The notes beneath the pieces were generated by a model that saw only the letters and a program-made list of their open reading frames with translations, did no database searches and was not told the origin of the DNA. A stretch of DNA of 64,000 nucleotides, taken from contig NZ_BBWK01000062.1 in the NCBI RefSeq assembly GCF_001463765.1, positions 1 to 64,000 on the forward strand, read 5' to 3'. This stretch comes from Aureimonas sp. AU4 (GTDB lineage: Bacteria > Pseudomonadota > Alphaproteobacteria > Rhizobiales > Rhizobiaceae). Below are positions 9,868-17,991 of the stretch, one piece after another (positions within the stretch are counted from its first letter, which is position 1; the number at the start of each line of letters is the position of its first letter). A program made the translations under genes and the position numbers.

Positions 9868-9901
9868 GGCCGCTCGCCGGTAACGGTCGGGCGGCCTTTT
9901 C
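9868..9901 (+). terminator. Intrinsic terminator between rplO and secY
   Basis: A 9-bp stem (9868-9876 with 9888-9896, one G-U pair) with an 11-base loop is followed directly by TTTTCG. It would end transcription of the ribosomal block before secY, at least partly, and implies a separate promoter for secY-adk in 9902-10075. I could not define convincing -35 and -10 boxes there. Confidence 0.75.
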
Positions 9902-10075
9902 GTGTCTTCCATCCTGATACGCGATGCCGTTGCGGTTGATCGCGATTTTGCTTGTGTTTAGTCCCGGCAGGACGTTCTAGAGTAGCCCTGTTGCGTGTCG
10001 CTGACTCGCGCTGATGTTCCGATCCGGACAGCGCATGACGACGCGCCCAAGGGGCAACCCGGAGAGATTTCAACC

Positions 10076-11419
10076 ATGGCATCGGCAGCGGAACAACTCG
10101 CCGCGAACCTCAACTTCGCAGCCTTCTCCAAGGCCGAGGACCTCAAGAAGCGCATCTGGTTCACGCTGGGTGCGCTGCTGGTCTATCGCCTCGGCACATA
10201 CATTCCGATGCCGGGTATCGATCCGCAGGCGCTTGCGCAGGCCTTCCAGCAGCAGTCGACGGGCATTCTCGGGCTGTTCAATATGTTTTCCGGCGGTGCC
10301 GTCGGGCGCCTCGCGATCTTCGCGCTCGGAATCATGCCGTACATCTCGGCGTCGATCATTATCCAGCTAATGACGTCCGTGATCCCCTCGCTCGAAACCC
10401 TGAAGAAGGAAGGCGAGCAGGGCCGTAAGGTCATCAATCAGTACACGCGCTACGGCACCGTTCTGCTGGCGACTGTGCAGGCCTATGGCATCGCGGCCGG
10501 ACTTCAGTCGGCGAGCAACATCGTCACCAATCCCGGCACGTTCTTCATCATTTCCAGCGTCATCACGCTGGTCGGCGGCACGATGTTCCTCATGTGGCTC
10601 GGCGAGCAGATCACGGCTCGGGGCATCGGCAACGGCATCTCGCTCATCATCTTTGCCGGCATCGCGGCGAACCTGCCGTCCGCGATCGCGCAGCTGCTCG
10701 AGCTCGGACGCACGGGAGCCCTTTCCACGGGCATCATTTTGCTCGTGATCGTTGTCGTAATCGCGTGTATCGCCGGCGTCGTGTTCTTCGAGCGCGCGCA
10801 GCGCAAACTTCTCATCCAGTATCCCAAGCGCCAGGTTGGGAACCGCATGTTCCAGGGCGATACCTCGCACCTGCCGCTGAAGCTCAATACCGCGGGCGTG
10901 ATTCCGCCGATCTTTGCGTCGTCGCTTCTGCTTCTGCCGGTGACGGTCGCGAACTTCGCGGACACGAGCCGCCTGCCAGGTTGGGCGACGTCGATCATCG
11001 CGTCGCTCGGCCACGGACGCCCCCTGTACATGATCCTCTACGCGGCGATGATCGGATTCTTCGCCTTCTTCTATACGGCGATCGTCTTCAATCCGAAGGA
11101 TACGGCCGACAACCTCAAGAAGCACGGCGGCTTCATCCCGGGCATCCGTCCCGGCGAGCGGACGGCCGATTACATCGACTACGTGCTGACGCGCATCACG
11201 GTGGTCGGCGCGATCTATCTGGTCGTGATCTGCCTTCTTCCGGAAATCCTGATCTCGGCGGCGGGTATCCCATTCTATCTCGGTGGTACCTCGCTTCTGA
11301 TCGTGGTTTCGGTCACGATGGATACGGTGGCGCAAATTCAGGGTCACCTGCTGGCCCATCAGTACGAGGGCCTCGTGAAGAAGGCCAAGCTGCGCGGCGG
11401 CAGACGGGGAGTGAGATGA
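10076..11419 (+). CDS. secY: Protein translocase subunit SecY
   Basis: SecY is the channel of the Sec translocon in the inner membrane. The 447-residue product shows ten hydrophobic segments. The first follows [21 protein letters not shown], and the conserved cytoplasmic loop near the end contains [23 protein letters not shown] in pieces. The frame is open upstream to 9995, but the ATG at 10076 has a GGAGAG ribosome binding site and begins the homologous part ([14 protein letters not shown]). Its stop overlaps the adk start as ATGA. Confidence 0.98.
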   Translation: MASAAEQLAANLNFAAFSKAEDLKKRIWFTLGALLVYRLGTYIPMPGIDPQALAQAFQQQSTGILGLFNMFSGGAVGRLAIFALGIMPYISASIIIQLMTSVIPSLETLKKEGEQGRKVINQYTRYGTVLLATVQAYGIAAGLQSASNIVTNPGTFFIISSVITLVGGTMFLMWLGEQITARGIGNGISLIIFAGIAANLPSAIAQLLELGRTGALSTGIILLVIVVVIACIAGVVFFERAQRKLLIQYPKRQVGNRMFQGDTSHLPLKLNTAGVIPPIFASSLLLLPVTVANFADTSRLPGWATSIIASLGHGRPLYMILYAAMIGFFAFFYTAIVFNPKDTADNLKKHGGFIPGIRPGERTADYIDYVLTRITVVGAIYLVVICLLPEILISAAGIPFYLGGTSLLIVVSVTMDTVAQIQGHLLAHQYEGLVKKAKLRGGRRGVR

Positions 11420-12009
11420 GACTGATACTTCTGGGCCCGCCGGGGGCGGGAAAGGGGACCCAGGCCCAACGCCTGATCGAGCGGCACGGCATTCCGCAGC
11501 TTTCGACGGGCGACATGCTGCGCGAGGCGGTGGCCCGCCAAACCGAGATCGGTCGTCGCGCGCAGGCCATCATGGATGCGGGGCAGCTGGTGCCGGACGA
11601 TGTCGTAATCGGCATCGTCGCGGACCGAATCGAGGAGGCGGACGCAAGGAGCGGCTTCATTCTCGACGGTTTTCCTCGCACGGTCCCGCAGGCCGAGGCG
11701 CTCGATGATCTTCTGTCACGCAAGGGCCTGAAGATCGACGCGGTGCTGGAGTTCCAGGTCGACGAGGACGCGCTCGTATCGCGGATCGAGAAGCGGGCGG
11801 CCGAAACGCTGGCGGCCGGCAAGCCGGTGCGCAAGGACGATACGCCGGAGGTCTTCCGGCGTCGTCTGCAGGAGTTCCGGCAACTCACGGCGGCGGTCGT
11901 GCCCTACTACCGGCAGCGCGGGCTTTCGCACGTCGTCGATGGCATGGCTCCGATCGACGAGGTGACCCGCCAGATCGAGGCGATCCTTCCGGTCGCCGCG
12001 CGCGTCTGA
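11416..12009 (+). CDS. adk: Adenylate kinase, short form
   Basis: This enzyme catalyses ATP + AMP to 2 ADP. The 197-residue product has the P-loop GPPGAGKGT at residues 7-15, the AMP-binding STGDMLRE and the DGFPRT motif. The LID region between [11 protein letters not shown] and [11 protein letters not shown] is short and has no cysteines, so this is the short-LID, zinc-free class. The ATG lies in an ATGA overlap with secY, so the two genes are coupled. Confidence 0.97.
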   Translation: MRLILLGPPGAGKGTQAQRLIERHGIPQLSTGDMLREAVARQTEIGRRAQAIMDAGQLVPDDVVIGIVADRIEEADARSGFILDGFPRTVPQAEALDDLLSRKGLKIDAVLEFQVDEDALVSRIEKRAAETLAAGKPVRKDDTPEVFRRRLQEFRQLTAAVVPYYRQRGLSHVVDGMAPIDEVTRQIEAILPVAARV

Positions 12010-12029
12010 CGGCCCGTCGTCGCGCGGGA

Positions 12030-12057
12030 TTGACGTCCATGGCCCGACTCCTATAAG
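12030..12057 (+). promoter_or_regulatory. Sigma-70-type promoter for the alpha operon
   Basis: TTGACG at 12030-12035 and TATAAG at 12052-12057 are separated by 16 bp, close to the housekeeping consensus. This lies 20 bp after the adk stop and about 155 bp before rpsM, leaving a leader of about 150 nt, so rpsM-rpsK-rpoA-rplQ can be transcribed independently of secY-adk. Only the motif is visible; the transcription start is not known. Confidence 0.6.
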
Positions 12058-12211
12058 GAGCGGCTTAATCGCGTCATGGCGGATGTGTCGGCGGACGAGC
12101 CCTCAAGGCGCGGCCGAAGCCGAGCATCCGTCGTTTCGAGAAGCGAGCCACTCGGTGGCGACGCTTCGGTAGCTTGTGTCGCGGCGGATCCGCGACCAGA
12201 GGAGACAGAAC

Positions 12212-12580
12212 TTGGCCCGTATCGCTGGCGTCAACATTCCCACCAACAAGCGCGTCATCATCGCGCTTCAGTACATCCACGGCATCGGCCCGCGCTTCGC
12301 GCAGGAGATCATGGAGAAGGTTCGCCTGGCAGCCGACCGGCGCGTCAACGACCTGTCCGATGCCGAGGTCCTGCAGATCCGCGAGATCATCGACCGCGAC
12401 TACCGCGTCGAGGGCGACCTGCGCCGCGAGACGTCGATGAACATCAAGCGTCTCATGGATCTCGGCTGCTACCGCGGCCTGCGTCATCGTCGCGGTCTTC
12501 CGGTTCGCGGCCAGCGCACGCATACCAACGCTCGCACCCGCAAGGGCCCGGCGAAGGCTATCGCCGGCAAGAAGAAGTAA
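12212..12580 (+). CDS. rpsM: 30S ribosomal protein S13
   Basis: S13 contacts both the P-site tRNA and the large subunit. The homologous N terminus, (M)[14 protein letters not shown], begins at a TTG codon at 12212 preceded by an AGAGGAGA ribosome binding site with good spacing. No ATG fits that position, so TTG is the likely start, giving 122 residues. The C terminus has the [19 protein letters not shown] signature followed by a Lys tail. The 202-bp gap from adk holds the promoter and leader. Confidence 0.96.
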   Translation: MARIAGVNIPTNKRVIIALQYIHGIGPRFAQEIMEKVRLAADRRVNDLSDAEVLQIREIIDRDYRVEGDLRRETSMNIKRLMDLGCYRGLRHRRGLPVRGQRTHTNARTRKGPAKAIAGKKK

Positions 12581-12684
12581 GGTCGGGCGCCGCATCAGCG
12601 GCATCCGTTTCAGGCGCGCGCGTCTTGTGCGTGCCGGTGGAGCCGCCGGAACTACGGCGGTGTCGAGATCGAACAGGATAGAAC

Positions 12685-13074
12685 ATGGCCAAGGAAGCCC
12701 AGCGCGTTCGTCGTCGCGAGCGCAAGAACATCACGTCCGGCGTTGCCCACGTGAACTCCTCCTTCAACAACACGCTGATCACCATTACCGACGCTCAGGG
12801 CAATACGATCGCTTGGTCGTCGGCCGGAGCGCAGGGCTTCAAGGGGTCGCGCAAGTCCACGCCCTTTGCCGCGCAGATCGCGGCCGAGGACGCGGCAAAG
12901 AAGGCCCAGGAGCACGGTATGCGCACGCTCGAGGTCGAGGTGTCGGGCCCGGGTTCGGGACGTGAGTCGGCCCTTCGCGCCTTGCAGGCGGCCGGCTTCA
13001 CCATTACGTCGATCCGCGACGTGACCCCGATCCCGCACAATGGCGTTCGTCCGCGCAAGAAGCGCCGCGTCTGA
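12685..13074 (+). CDS. rpsK: 30S ribosomal protein S11
   Basis: S11 forms part of the platform at the E site. The product is 129 residues, with [19 protein letters not shown] at about 25-43, the [11 protein letters not shown] segment and the basic C terminus [12 protein letters not shown]. rpsD is not next to it, as is common in alphaproteobacteria. A strong hairpin follows before rpoA. Confidence 0.98.
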   Translation: MAKEAQRVRRRERKNITSGVAHVNSSFNNTLITITDAQGNTIAWSSAGAQGFKGSRKSTPFAAQIAAEDAAKKAQEHGMRTLEVEVSGPGSGRESALRALQAAGFTITSIRDVTPIPHNGVRPRKKRRV

Positions 13075-13102
13075 CGCCGGCCTTCGGGTCAGCACTTTTT
13101 CG

Positions 13103-13134
13103 GCCGCGCTGCCTCGATGGGGCAGCGCGGCTTT
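13103..13134 (+). terminator. Hairpin with short T run between rpsK and rpoA
   Basis: A perfect 11-bp GC-rich stem (13103-13113 with 13121-13131) with a 7-base loop is followed by TTTCG (the first T is 13132). It looks like an intrinsic terminator with a weak T tract, so it may act as an attenuator lowering rpoA relative to rpsM-rpsK, or as an RNA end-protecting element. No clear promoter is visible between it and rpoA. Confidence 0.6.
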
Positions 13135-13216
13135 CGCCGTAGTTCGGGAAGCCGATCCTTCCCTCAGACCTTTCGCCACGATTGGATGGTGGCGAGGCAG
13201 CTGAAAGGCAAGCGCG

Positions 13217-14236
13217 ATGATCGCGAGCAACTGGCAGGACCTGACCAAGCCCAACCAGGTCGTTTTCAAGAGCGGCGGTAGCCGCACCAAGGCGTCGCTG
13301 GTCGCCGAGCCTCTGGAGCGCGGCTTCGGCCTGACGCTCGGCAACGCCCTGCGTCGCGTTCTTCTGTCCTCGCTCCAGGGCGCGGCTGTGACGGCGGTGC
13401 AGATCGATGGCGTTCTCCACGAGTTCTCATCGATCGCGGGCGTCCGCGAGGATGTGACCGACATCGTCCTCAACATCAAGGAAATCGCCATCGGCATGCA
13501 GGGCGAAGGCCCGAAGCGGATGGTGCTGCGCAAGTCCGGTCCGGGCGTCGTCATGGCGGGCGATATTCAGACGGTCGGCGATATCGAAATCCTGAACCCC
13601 GAGCACGAGATCTGCACGCTGGACGACGGCGCGGAAATCCGCATGGAGTTCACGGTCAACACCGGCAAGGGCTACGTGCCGGCGGATCAGAGCCGTGCGG
13701 AAGACGCGCCGATCGGCCTGATCCCGGTCGACGCGCTGTTCTCGCCGGTCAAGAAGGTGTCCTATCGTGTCGAGAACACGCGTGAGGGCCAGGACCTCAA
13801 CAAGGACAAGCTGACCATGGAGATCGTCACCGACGGCTCCATCACCGGTGAGGACGCCGTGGCCTATGCTGCGCGTATCCTGCAGGACCAGCTGTCGGTC
13901 TTCGTGAATTTCGAGGAGCCGCAGCGCGAGACGCGCGGCGCCGAGGAGCACATCGCAGAGCTCGCGTTCAATCCGGCGCTGCTCAAGAAGGTCGACGAAC
14001 TCGAGCTCTCTGTTCGCTCGGCGAATTGCTTGAAGAACGACAACATCGTCTACATCGGCGACCTGATCCAGAAGACCGAGGCGGAAATGCTCCGCACCCC
14101 GAACTTCGGGCGCAAGTCGCTGAACGAGATCAAGGAGGTCCTCGCCTCCATGGGTCTCCACCTCGGCATGGAGGTGAGCGCCTGGCCGCCGGAGAACATC
14201 GACGATCTGGCCAAGCGCTACGAGGATCAGTACTGA
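13217..14236 (+). CDS. rpoA: DNA-directed RNA polymerase subunit alpha
   Basis: Alpha dimerises to start polymerase assembly and contacts activators and UP elements. The product is 339 residues. The N-terminal domain contains [22 protein letters not shown] split over residues about 32-53, and a linker joins it to the C-terminal domain (about 250-330). There, [14 protein letters not shown] carries the arginine equivalent to E. coli R265, and [14 protein letters not shown] forms the last helices. It ends 148 bp before rplQ. Confidence 0.98.
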   Translation: MIASNWQDLTKPNQVVFKSGGSRTKASLVAEPLERGFGLTLGNALRRVLLSSLQGAAVTAVQIDGVLHEFSSIAGVREDVTDIVLNIKEIAIGMQGEGPKRMVLRKSGPGVVMAGDIQTVGDIEILNPEHEICTLDDGAEIRMEFTVNTGKGYVPADQSRAEDAPIGLIPVDALFSPVKKVSYRVENTREGQDLNKDKLTMEIVTDGSITGEDAVAYAARILQDQLSVFVNFEEPQRETRGAEEHIAELAFNPALLKKVDELELSVRSANCLKNDNIVYIGDLIQKTEAEMLRTPNFGRKSLNEIKEVLASMGLHLGMEVSAWPPENIDDLAKRYEDQY

Positions 14237-14249
14237 TCCTGTTCGATGA

Positions 14250-14280
14250 GATGGCCGGCGGTTCCTGACCGCCGGCCATC
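14250..14280 (+). promoter_or_regulatory. Perfect 13-bp hairpin after rpoA, no T tract
   Basis: Positions 14250-14262 pair perfectly with 14268-14280 around a TCCTG loop. The following bases (GAGATTAGCC) are not T-rich, so this is not a classical terminator. It may stabilise the 3' end of a processed rpoA transcript or mark an RNase processing site before rplQ. The structure is seen; the role is inference. Confidence 0.5.
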
Positions 14281-14384
14281 GAGATTAGCCTATCCAAGAT
14301 TCAAAGGCACATGCGCCCGCTCCATCCGCGGGATTGCGAGGATGCCGTCCCCGGCTAATGCCGGACCTTTCACGGAGAAGACCC

Positions 14385-14810
14385 ATGCGTCACGGAAATC
14401 GCGGTCGTAAGCTCAACCGCACTCATGAGCACCGGAAGGCGATGTTCGCCAACATGGTGGCCTCGCTGATCGAGCATGAGCAGATAGTCACCACGTTGCC
14501 GAAGGCCAAGGACCTGCGTCCGATCGTCGAGAAGATGATCACGCTCGGCAAGCGCGGCGACCTGCATGCCCGCCGCGAGGCGATCAGCCGCGTTCGCGAC
14601 GAGACGGTCATCAAGAAGCTCTTCGATACGCTGGCCCCGCGCTACGCTGGCCGCAACGGTGGTTACACCCGCGTCCTCAAGGCTGGCTTTCGACGCGGCG
14701 ACAACGCCCCCCTGGCGGTGATCGAGTTCGTCGACCGCGACGTCGATGCGCGCGGCGCAGCCGATCGCGCCCGCACCGAGGCAGCTGGCGCCGAGAGCGA
14801 CGCCGCCTGA
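14385..14810 (+). CDS. rplQ: 50S ribosomal protein L17
   Basis: The product is 141 residues from the ATG at 14385, which has a CGGAGAAG ribosome binding site; the frame is open upstream to 14334 without family sequence. The N terminus [20 protein letters not shown] is diagnostic. Compared with E. coli L17 there is a C-terminal Ala/Glu/Arg-rich extension ([12 protein letters not shown]), as is common in alphaproteobacteria. It is the last gene of the ribosomal cluster. Confidence 0.97.
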   Translation: MRHGNRGRKLNRTHEHRKAMFANMVASLIEHEQIVTTLPKAKDLRPIVEKMITLGKRGDLHARREAISRVRDETVIKKLFDTLAPRYAGRNGGYTRVLKAGFRRGDNAPLAVIEFVDRDVDARGAADRARTEAAGAESDAA

Positions 14811-14837
14811 ACGCTGGCTCGGTACACGACCTGACGA

Positions 14838-14862
14838 AGGGGCCCCTGCGGGCCCCTTTTTC
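14838..14862 (+). terminator. Intrinsic terminator after rplQ
   Basis: A perfect 8-bp stem (14838-14845 with 14850-14857), CTGC loop and a T5 run form a textbook terminator 28 bp after the rplQ stop. It closes the alpha operon and isolates it from the SDR gene. Confidence 0.9.
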
Positions 14863-14902
14863 GTTTCGAGCCAGCCCGGCGAGCCCGACCCAGGAGGACA
14901 TC

Positions 14903-15916
14903 ATGAGCGACCGCGTTCTCGTCACAGGTGCCTCCGGCTTCATTGCAAAGCACATCGTCCTGGAGCTCGTTCGGCTGGGCGTACCCGTCCGGGGCACGGT
15001 GCGCAGCGCTGCCAAGGCCCAGGAGGTACGGGCTGTCCTGCGGCGGCACGATGCGGACCCGGCGCTGTTCGATGCGCTCGAACTCGATCTCTCCCGGGAT
15101 GAGGGGTGGGAGGAGGCGGCTCGCGACTGTCGCTACGTGCTGCACACGGCCTCGCCTTTCCCGGCACGACAGCCCAGCGGCAAGTTCGACCTCGTGCCGC
15201 CGGCCCGCGACGGAACGCTTCGCGCGCTGAGCGCCGCGAGACGTGCCGGGTGCGAACGCGTCGTCGTGACGTCATCGGTGGCCGCAATTTTTTATGGTCA
15301 TCCCAATGATCCGTCACGTGTCTTCGGTGAAGGGGACGTGTCTCGGGTCGAGAGCCCGGCCATCATGCCTTATGCCGTCTCGAAAACCGTAGCCGAGCAA
15401 GCCGCGTGGGGGGTCGCGCGGGAGTACGGCCTCTCCCTGTCGACGATCAATCCGGCGCTCGTTCTTGGACCCGCGCTGGACGGCGTTCTGGGCACGTCCG
15501 CGACGCTCATCGACTGGATGGCGCGGCGACGCATTCCCGTTCTGCCCGATGTCACCTTCGGCATCGCGGATGTACGCGACGTGGCGCATGCCCACATCGT
15601 GGCCATGCGCCATCCAGATGCGAACGGTCGCCGGTTTATCGTGAGCGGCGGCGAAAGAACCTTGCGATCCGTTGCAGCGACGGCGAGGGAGGCCAATCCG
15701 AAAGCCTTTGGCATTGCGCCCTTGCCGCTACCATCCTGGCTCGTTCACGCGGGGGCGCGTGTTTCTCCGCAGTTGGCCATGCTCGCGGCGGAAGTCGATC
15801 GCGTCAAACGTCTCGACACGACACCGCTTCGGGATGTTCTCGGTATCGCGCCGCGTTCGCCGGAAGTCGCGATACGTGATCTCGTGGAGAGTATCCGACA
15901 GTATAAGTGGAAATGA
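14903..15916 (+). CDS. NAD(P)-dependent extended SDR, dihydroflavonol-4-reductase-like
   Basis: The product is 337 residues with an N-terminal Rossmann motif GASGFIA at 9-15, the SSV active-site region near 124-126 and the catalytic pair Y157/K161 in YAVSK. Motifs such as TASPF and NPALVLGP place it with aldehyde and ketone reductases of the dihydroflavonol-4-reductase type rather than sugar epimerases. The substrate is unknown. A CAGGAGGA ribosome binding site precedes the ATG. It stands alone between the rplQ terminator and a gene-poor stretch and looks like an accessory insertion. Confidence 0.8.
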   Translation: MSDRVLVTGASGFIAKHIVLELVRLGVPVRGTVRSAAKAQEVRAVLRRHDADPALFDALELDLSRDEGWEEAARDCRYVLHTASPFPARQPSGKFDLVPPARDGTLRALSAARRAGCERVVVTSSVAAIFYGHPNDPSRVFGEGDVSRVESPAIMPYAVSKTVAEQAAWGVAREYGLSLSTINPALVLGPALDGVLGTSATLIDWMARRRIPVLPDVTFGIADVRDVAHAHIVAMRHPDANGRRFIVSGGERTLRSVAATAREANPKAFGIAPLPLPSWLVHAGARVSPQLAMLAAEVDRVKRLDTTPLRDVLGIAPRSPEVAIRDLVESIRQYKWK

Positions 15917-16293
15917 ATTTGCCAGAGCCGGGGCAGCGACTTTCGGCGCTCGCTGACGCTCCGGTCGTTGGCTGTGTTCGCTTCCGCTCGACGCCATGTT
16001 GATTGAGCAGGCCTTTGAACCGCCGCAAACCCTTGTGTGCGTTAGGTTCCCAAGGTCCTTCAGAAGATGGGGAATGTTGCAGTTGGGTGATAGTCGGGCC
16101 CATGAACGCGTGCGATAGCACGCTCGCGCCGCTTCTTGTCTCCGAAATCGAAATCATGACGCAACCAACGTGCGTTAGATCCATTCCCTTATCGAATGGG
16201 GACAAGACGCTGCTCCAGGCGCGGCGAGTTTACACGGATTAAACGAATACTATGGAAGATACCGGGGCTCTCAACAACACGAGCGGGTTCTCG
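15917..16293 (+). other. Gene-poor stretch, no recognisable product
   Basis: About 380 bp with noticeably less GC-rich composition than the flanking genes. Short open frames exist on both strands (for example TTG-started 16003-16242 on plus and part of 15804-16205 on minus), but none has a plausible ribosome binding site, codon bias or recognisable motifs. It may be decayed accessory DNA plus the promoter region of the following small ORF. Confidence 0.4.
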
Positions 16294-16419
16294 ATGCGTC
16301 GCACGGTCCTTACGCTTCTTGGTGCATTCTTTGCGTTCGGCGTGCTCACTGCGAGCTATGCGACCGCCGAACTGCCGGAAACCCCGGCGGCGATCCAGAT
16401 GGGTATGCAGGCCCGCTAG
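16294..16419 (+). CDS. Putative 41-residue exported peptide
   Basis: The ORF encodes a basic start (MRRT), a hydrophobic core (VLTLLGAFFAFGVLTASY) and an ATA|E-type cleavage site near residue 25. About 16 mature residues (ELPETPAAIQMGMQAR) follow. An in-frame ATG at 16252 would add 14 non-hydrophobic residues. The ribosome binding site is weak (GAGCGGG). It is followed directly by a strong terminator, which supports a real small transcription unit. No family recognised. Confidence 0.4.
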   Translation: MRRTVLTLLGAFFAFGVLTASYATAELPETPAAIQMGMQAR

Positions 16420-16446
16420 GTCTGCGGTCGAATCCCGTCTCATCTG

Positions 16447-16470
16447 AAAGGGCCCTCGTGGCCCTTTTTT
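16447..16470 (+). terminator. Intrinsic terminator before the serine protease gene
   Basis: An 8-bp stem (16447-16454 with 16460-16467), CTCGT loop and a T6 run (16465-16470). It ends the small transcription unit upstream and means the protease gene must start from its own promoter within the next 70 bp. Confidence 0.85.
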
Positions 16471-16540
16471 CGTGACAAGTCATGGCCTATCCACGGGTAT
16501 GCCGACCCCTTCTGCGGATCGGCACGGCATCGGTGGCCTC

Positions 16541-17974
16541 ATGACACGACTTTCGACGATTCTTGCGACATCCGCTTCGCTGCTTCTGGTCGGCTCCGCC
16601 GAGCCGGTGACGGCTCAGGATGCAGCGCCACCCGTGGCGTCTCAGCCGATCACGCCGCAGGATCGGGTGCCGGCAAGTCAGTCCGAGATCAAGCTCAGCT
16701 TTGCGCCGCTCGTGAAGGCGAGCGCCCCCGCCGTGGTTAACGTCTATGCCGCGCGGGTCGTGGCGAACCGCAGTCCTTTTGCGGGCGATCCGTTTTTCGA
16801 GCAGTTCTTCGGCCGCCGGCAGTCGCGTCCCAGAATGGAGTCTTCGCTCGGGTCCGGCGTCCTCGTCGACAAGTCCGGCGTTCTCGTCACCAACAATCAC
16901 GTCATCGAGAACGCCGACGAGATTCGCGTGGCGCTCGCCGATGGACGCGAGTTCGCGGCGAAGCTGCTGCTCAAGGATGCCCGCGCTGATCTCGCGGTCC
17001 TGAAGATCGAGGGAGACGAGCCGTTCCCGGTCGTGCCCATCGCCGATTCGGATGCGGCCGAGATTGGCGACCTGGTTCTGGCGATCGGCAATCCGTTCGG
17101 GATCGGCCAGACGGTCACCAACGGAATCGTGTCCGCCCTGGCGCGCACGCATGTGGGTGTGAACGACTTCGGCTACTTCATCCAAACGGATGCCGCCATC
17201 AACCCCGGCAACTCCGGCGGCGCGCTGATCGACATGCGCGGCCAGCTTGTCGGCATCAATACCGCGATTTTTTCCCGCTCCGGCGGCTCCAACGGGATCG
17301 GATTCGCGATTCCCTCCAACATGGTGCGCGCCTTCGTCGAGGCGGCGGAACGGGGCACGCGCTTCGAGCGTCCCTATGTCGGAGCCGTCTTAACCCCGGT
17401 CACCCCCGACATCGCCGAGGCGCTCGGCCTGCCGCGCCCGGCAGGCGCCCTGGTACAGACGGTGCGTAGCGGCGGACCCGCTGAGGAAGCGGGCTTGCGC
17501 GAAGGCGACGTCGTTCTCGCGATGAACGGCTTCCCCATCGATAACCCCGATACGCTTGGCTACCGACTTGCGACCGCCGGCATCGGGCGGGACGCGGAGT
17601 TGCGGGTCGAGGGACGCAACGGCGAAGAGACGCTGCGCCTGGCGCTAGAGCCCGCGCCCGAGACGCCCCGACGGGACGAGCGCCGCATCGAAGGCGAGAC
17701 GCCCTTCTCGGGTGCCAGCGTCGCGAATCTCTCGCCCCGCCTCGCAGAAGAACTGGAGATGGCCGATACGCGCGAGGGGGTCGTCGTGACGGAGGTCGAG
17801 CCCGGCACGCCGGCGGCTCGCCTCGGTTTTCAGCCAAAGGACATCGTCCTTTCGCTGAACGGGCGCGACATCCGCTCCTCCGCCGATCTCGAACAGCGGG
17901 CGGAAGACGGCCGCAGGGGGTGGGAGATCGAGGTCGAGCGCAACGGCAAGACGCTGACGCAGCGGGTGCGGTAG
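16541..17974 (+). CDS. Do/DegQ-family periplasmic serine endoprotease
   Basis: This is a trypsin-like envelope protease. From the ATG at 16541 (477 residues) the N terminus is a signal peptide (MTRLSTILATSASLLLVGS). The catalytic triad is visible: H120 in TNNHV, D150 in DARADLAVLKI and S225 in NPGNSGGAL. Two PDZ domains follow at about 272-365 and 390-477, the DegP/DegQ layout. An alternative ATG at 16499 would extend the N terminus. rarA starts 17 bp later, suggesting cotranscription. DegP versus DegQ cannot be settled here. Confidence 0.93.
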   Translation: MTRLSTILATSASLLLVGSAEPVTAQDAAPPVASQPITPQDRVPASQSEIKLSFAPLVKASAPAVVNVYAARVVANRSPFAGDPFFEQFFGRRQSRPRMESSLGSGVLVDKSGVLVTNNHVIENADEIRVALADGREFAAKLLLKDARADLAVLKIEGDEPFPVVPIADSDAAEIGDLVLAIGNPFGIGQTVTNGIVSALARTHVGVNDFGYFIQTDAAINPGNSGGALIDMRGQLVGINTAIFSRSGGSNGIGFAIPSNMVRAFVEAAERGTRFERPYVGAVLTPVTPDIAEALGLPRPAGALVQTVRSGGPAEEAGLREGDVVLAMNGFPIDNPDTLGYRLATAGIGRDAELRVEGRNGEETLRLALEPAPETPRRDERRIEGETPFSGASVANLSPRLAEELEMADTREGVVVTEVEPGTPAARLGFQPKDIVLSLNGRDIRSSADLEQRAEDGRRGWEIEVERNGKTLTQRVR

Positions 17975-17991
17975 GGCGCAGGTCACCCCCC

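Noticed and set aside
15804-16205. A 133-codon minus-strand frame overlapping the SDR gene end and the gene-poor stretch.
   Set aside because: No ribosome binding site, no recognisable motif, and nearly a third of it is antisense to the SDR gene.
16417-16446. A T-arm-like string (GGTCGAATCCCG) that could be read as a tRNA remnant or attachment site.
   Set aside because: The 7-base loop does not fit TTCRANY when the stem is paired, and no acceptor or anticodon stem is present.
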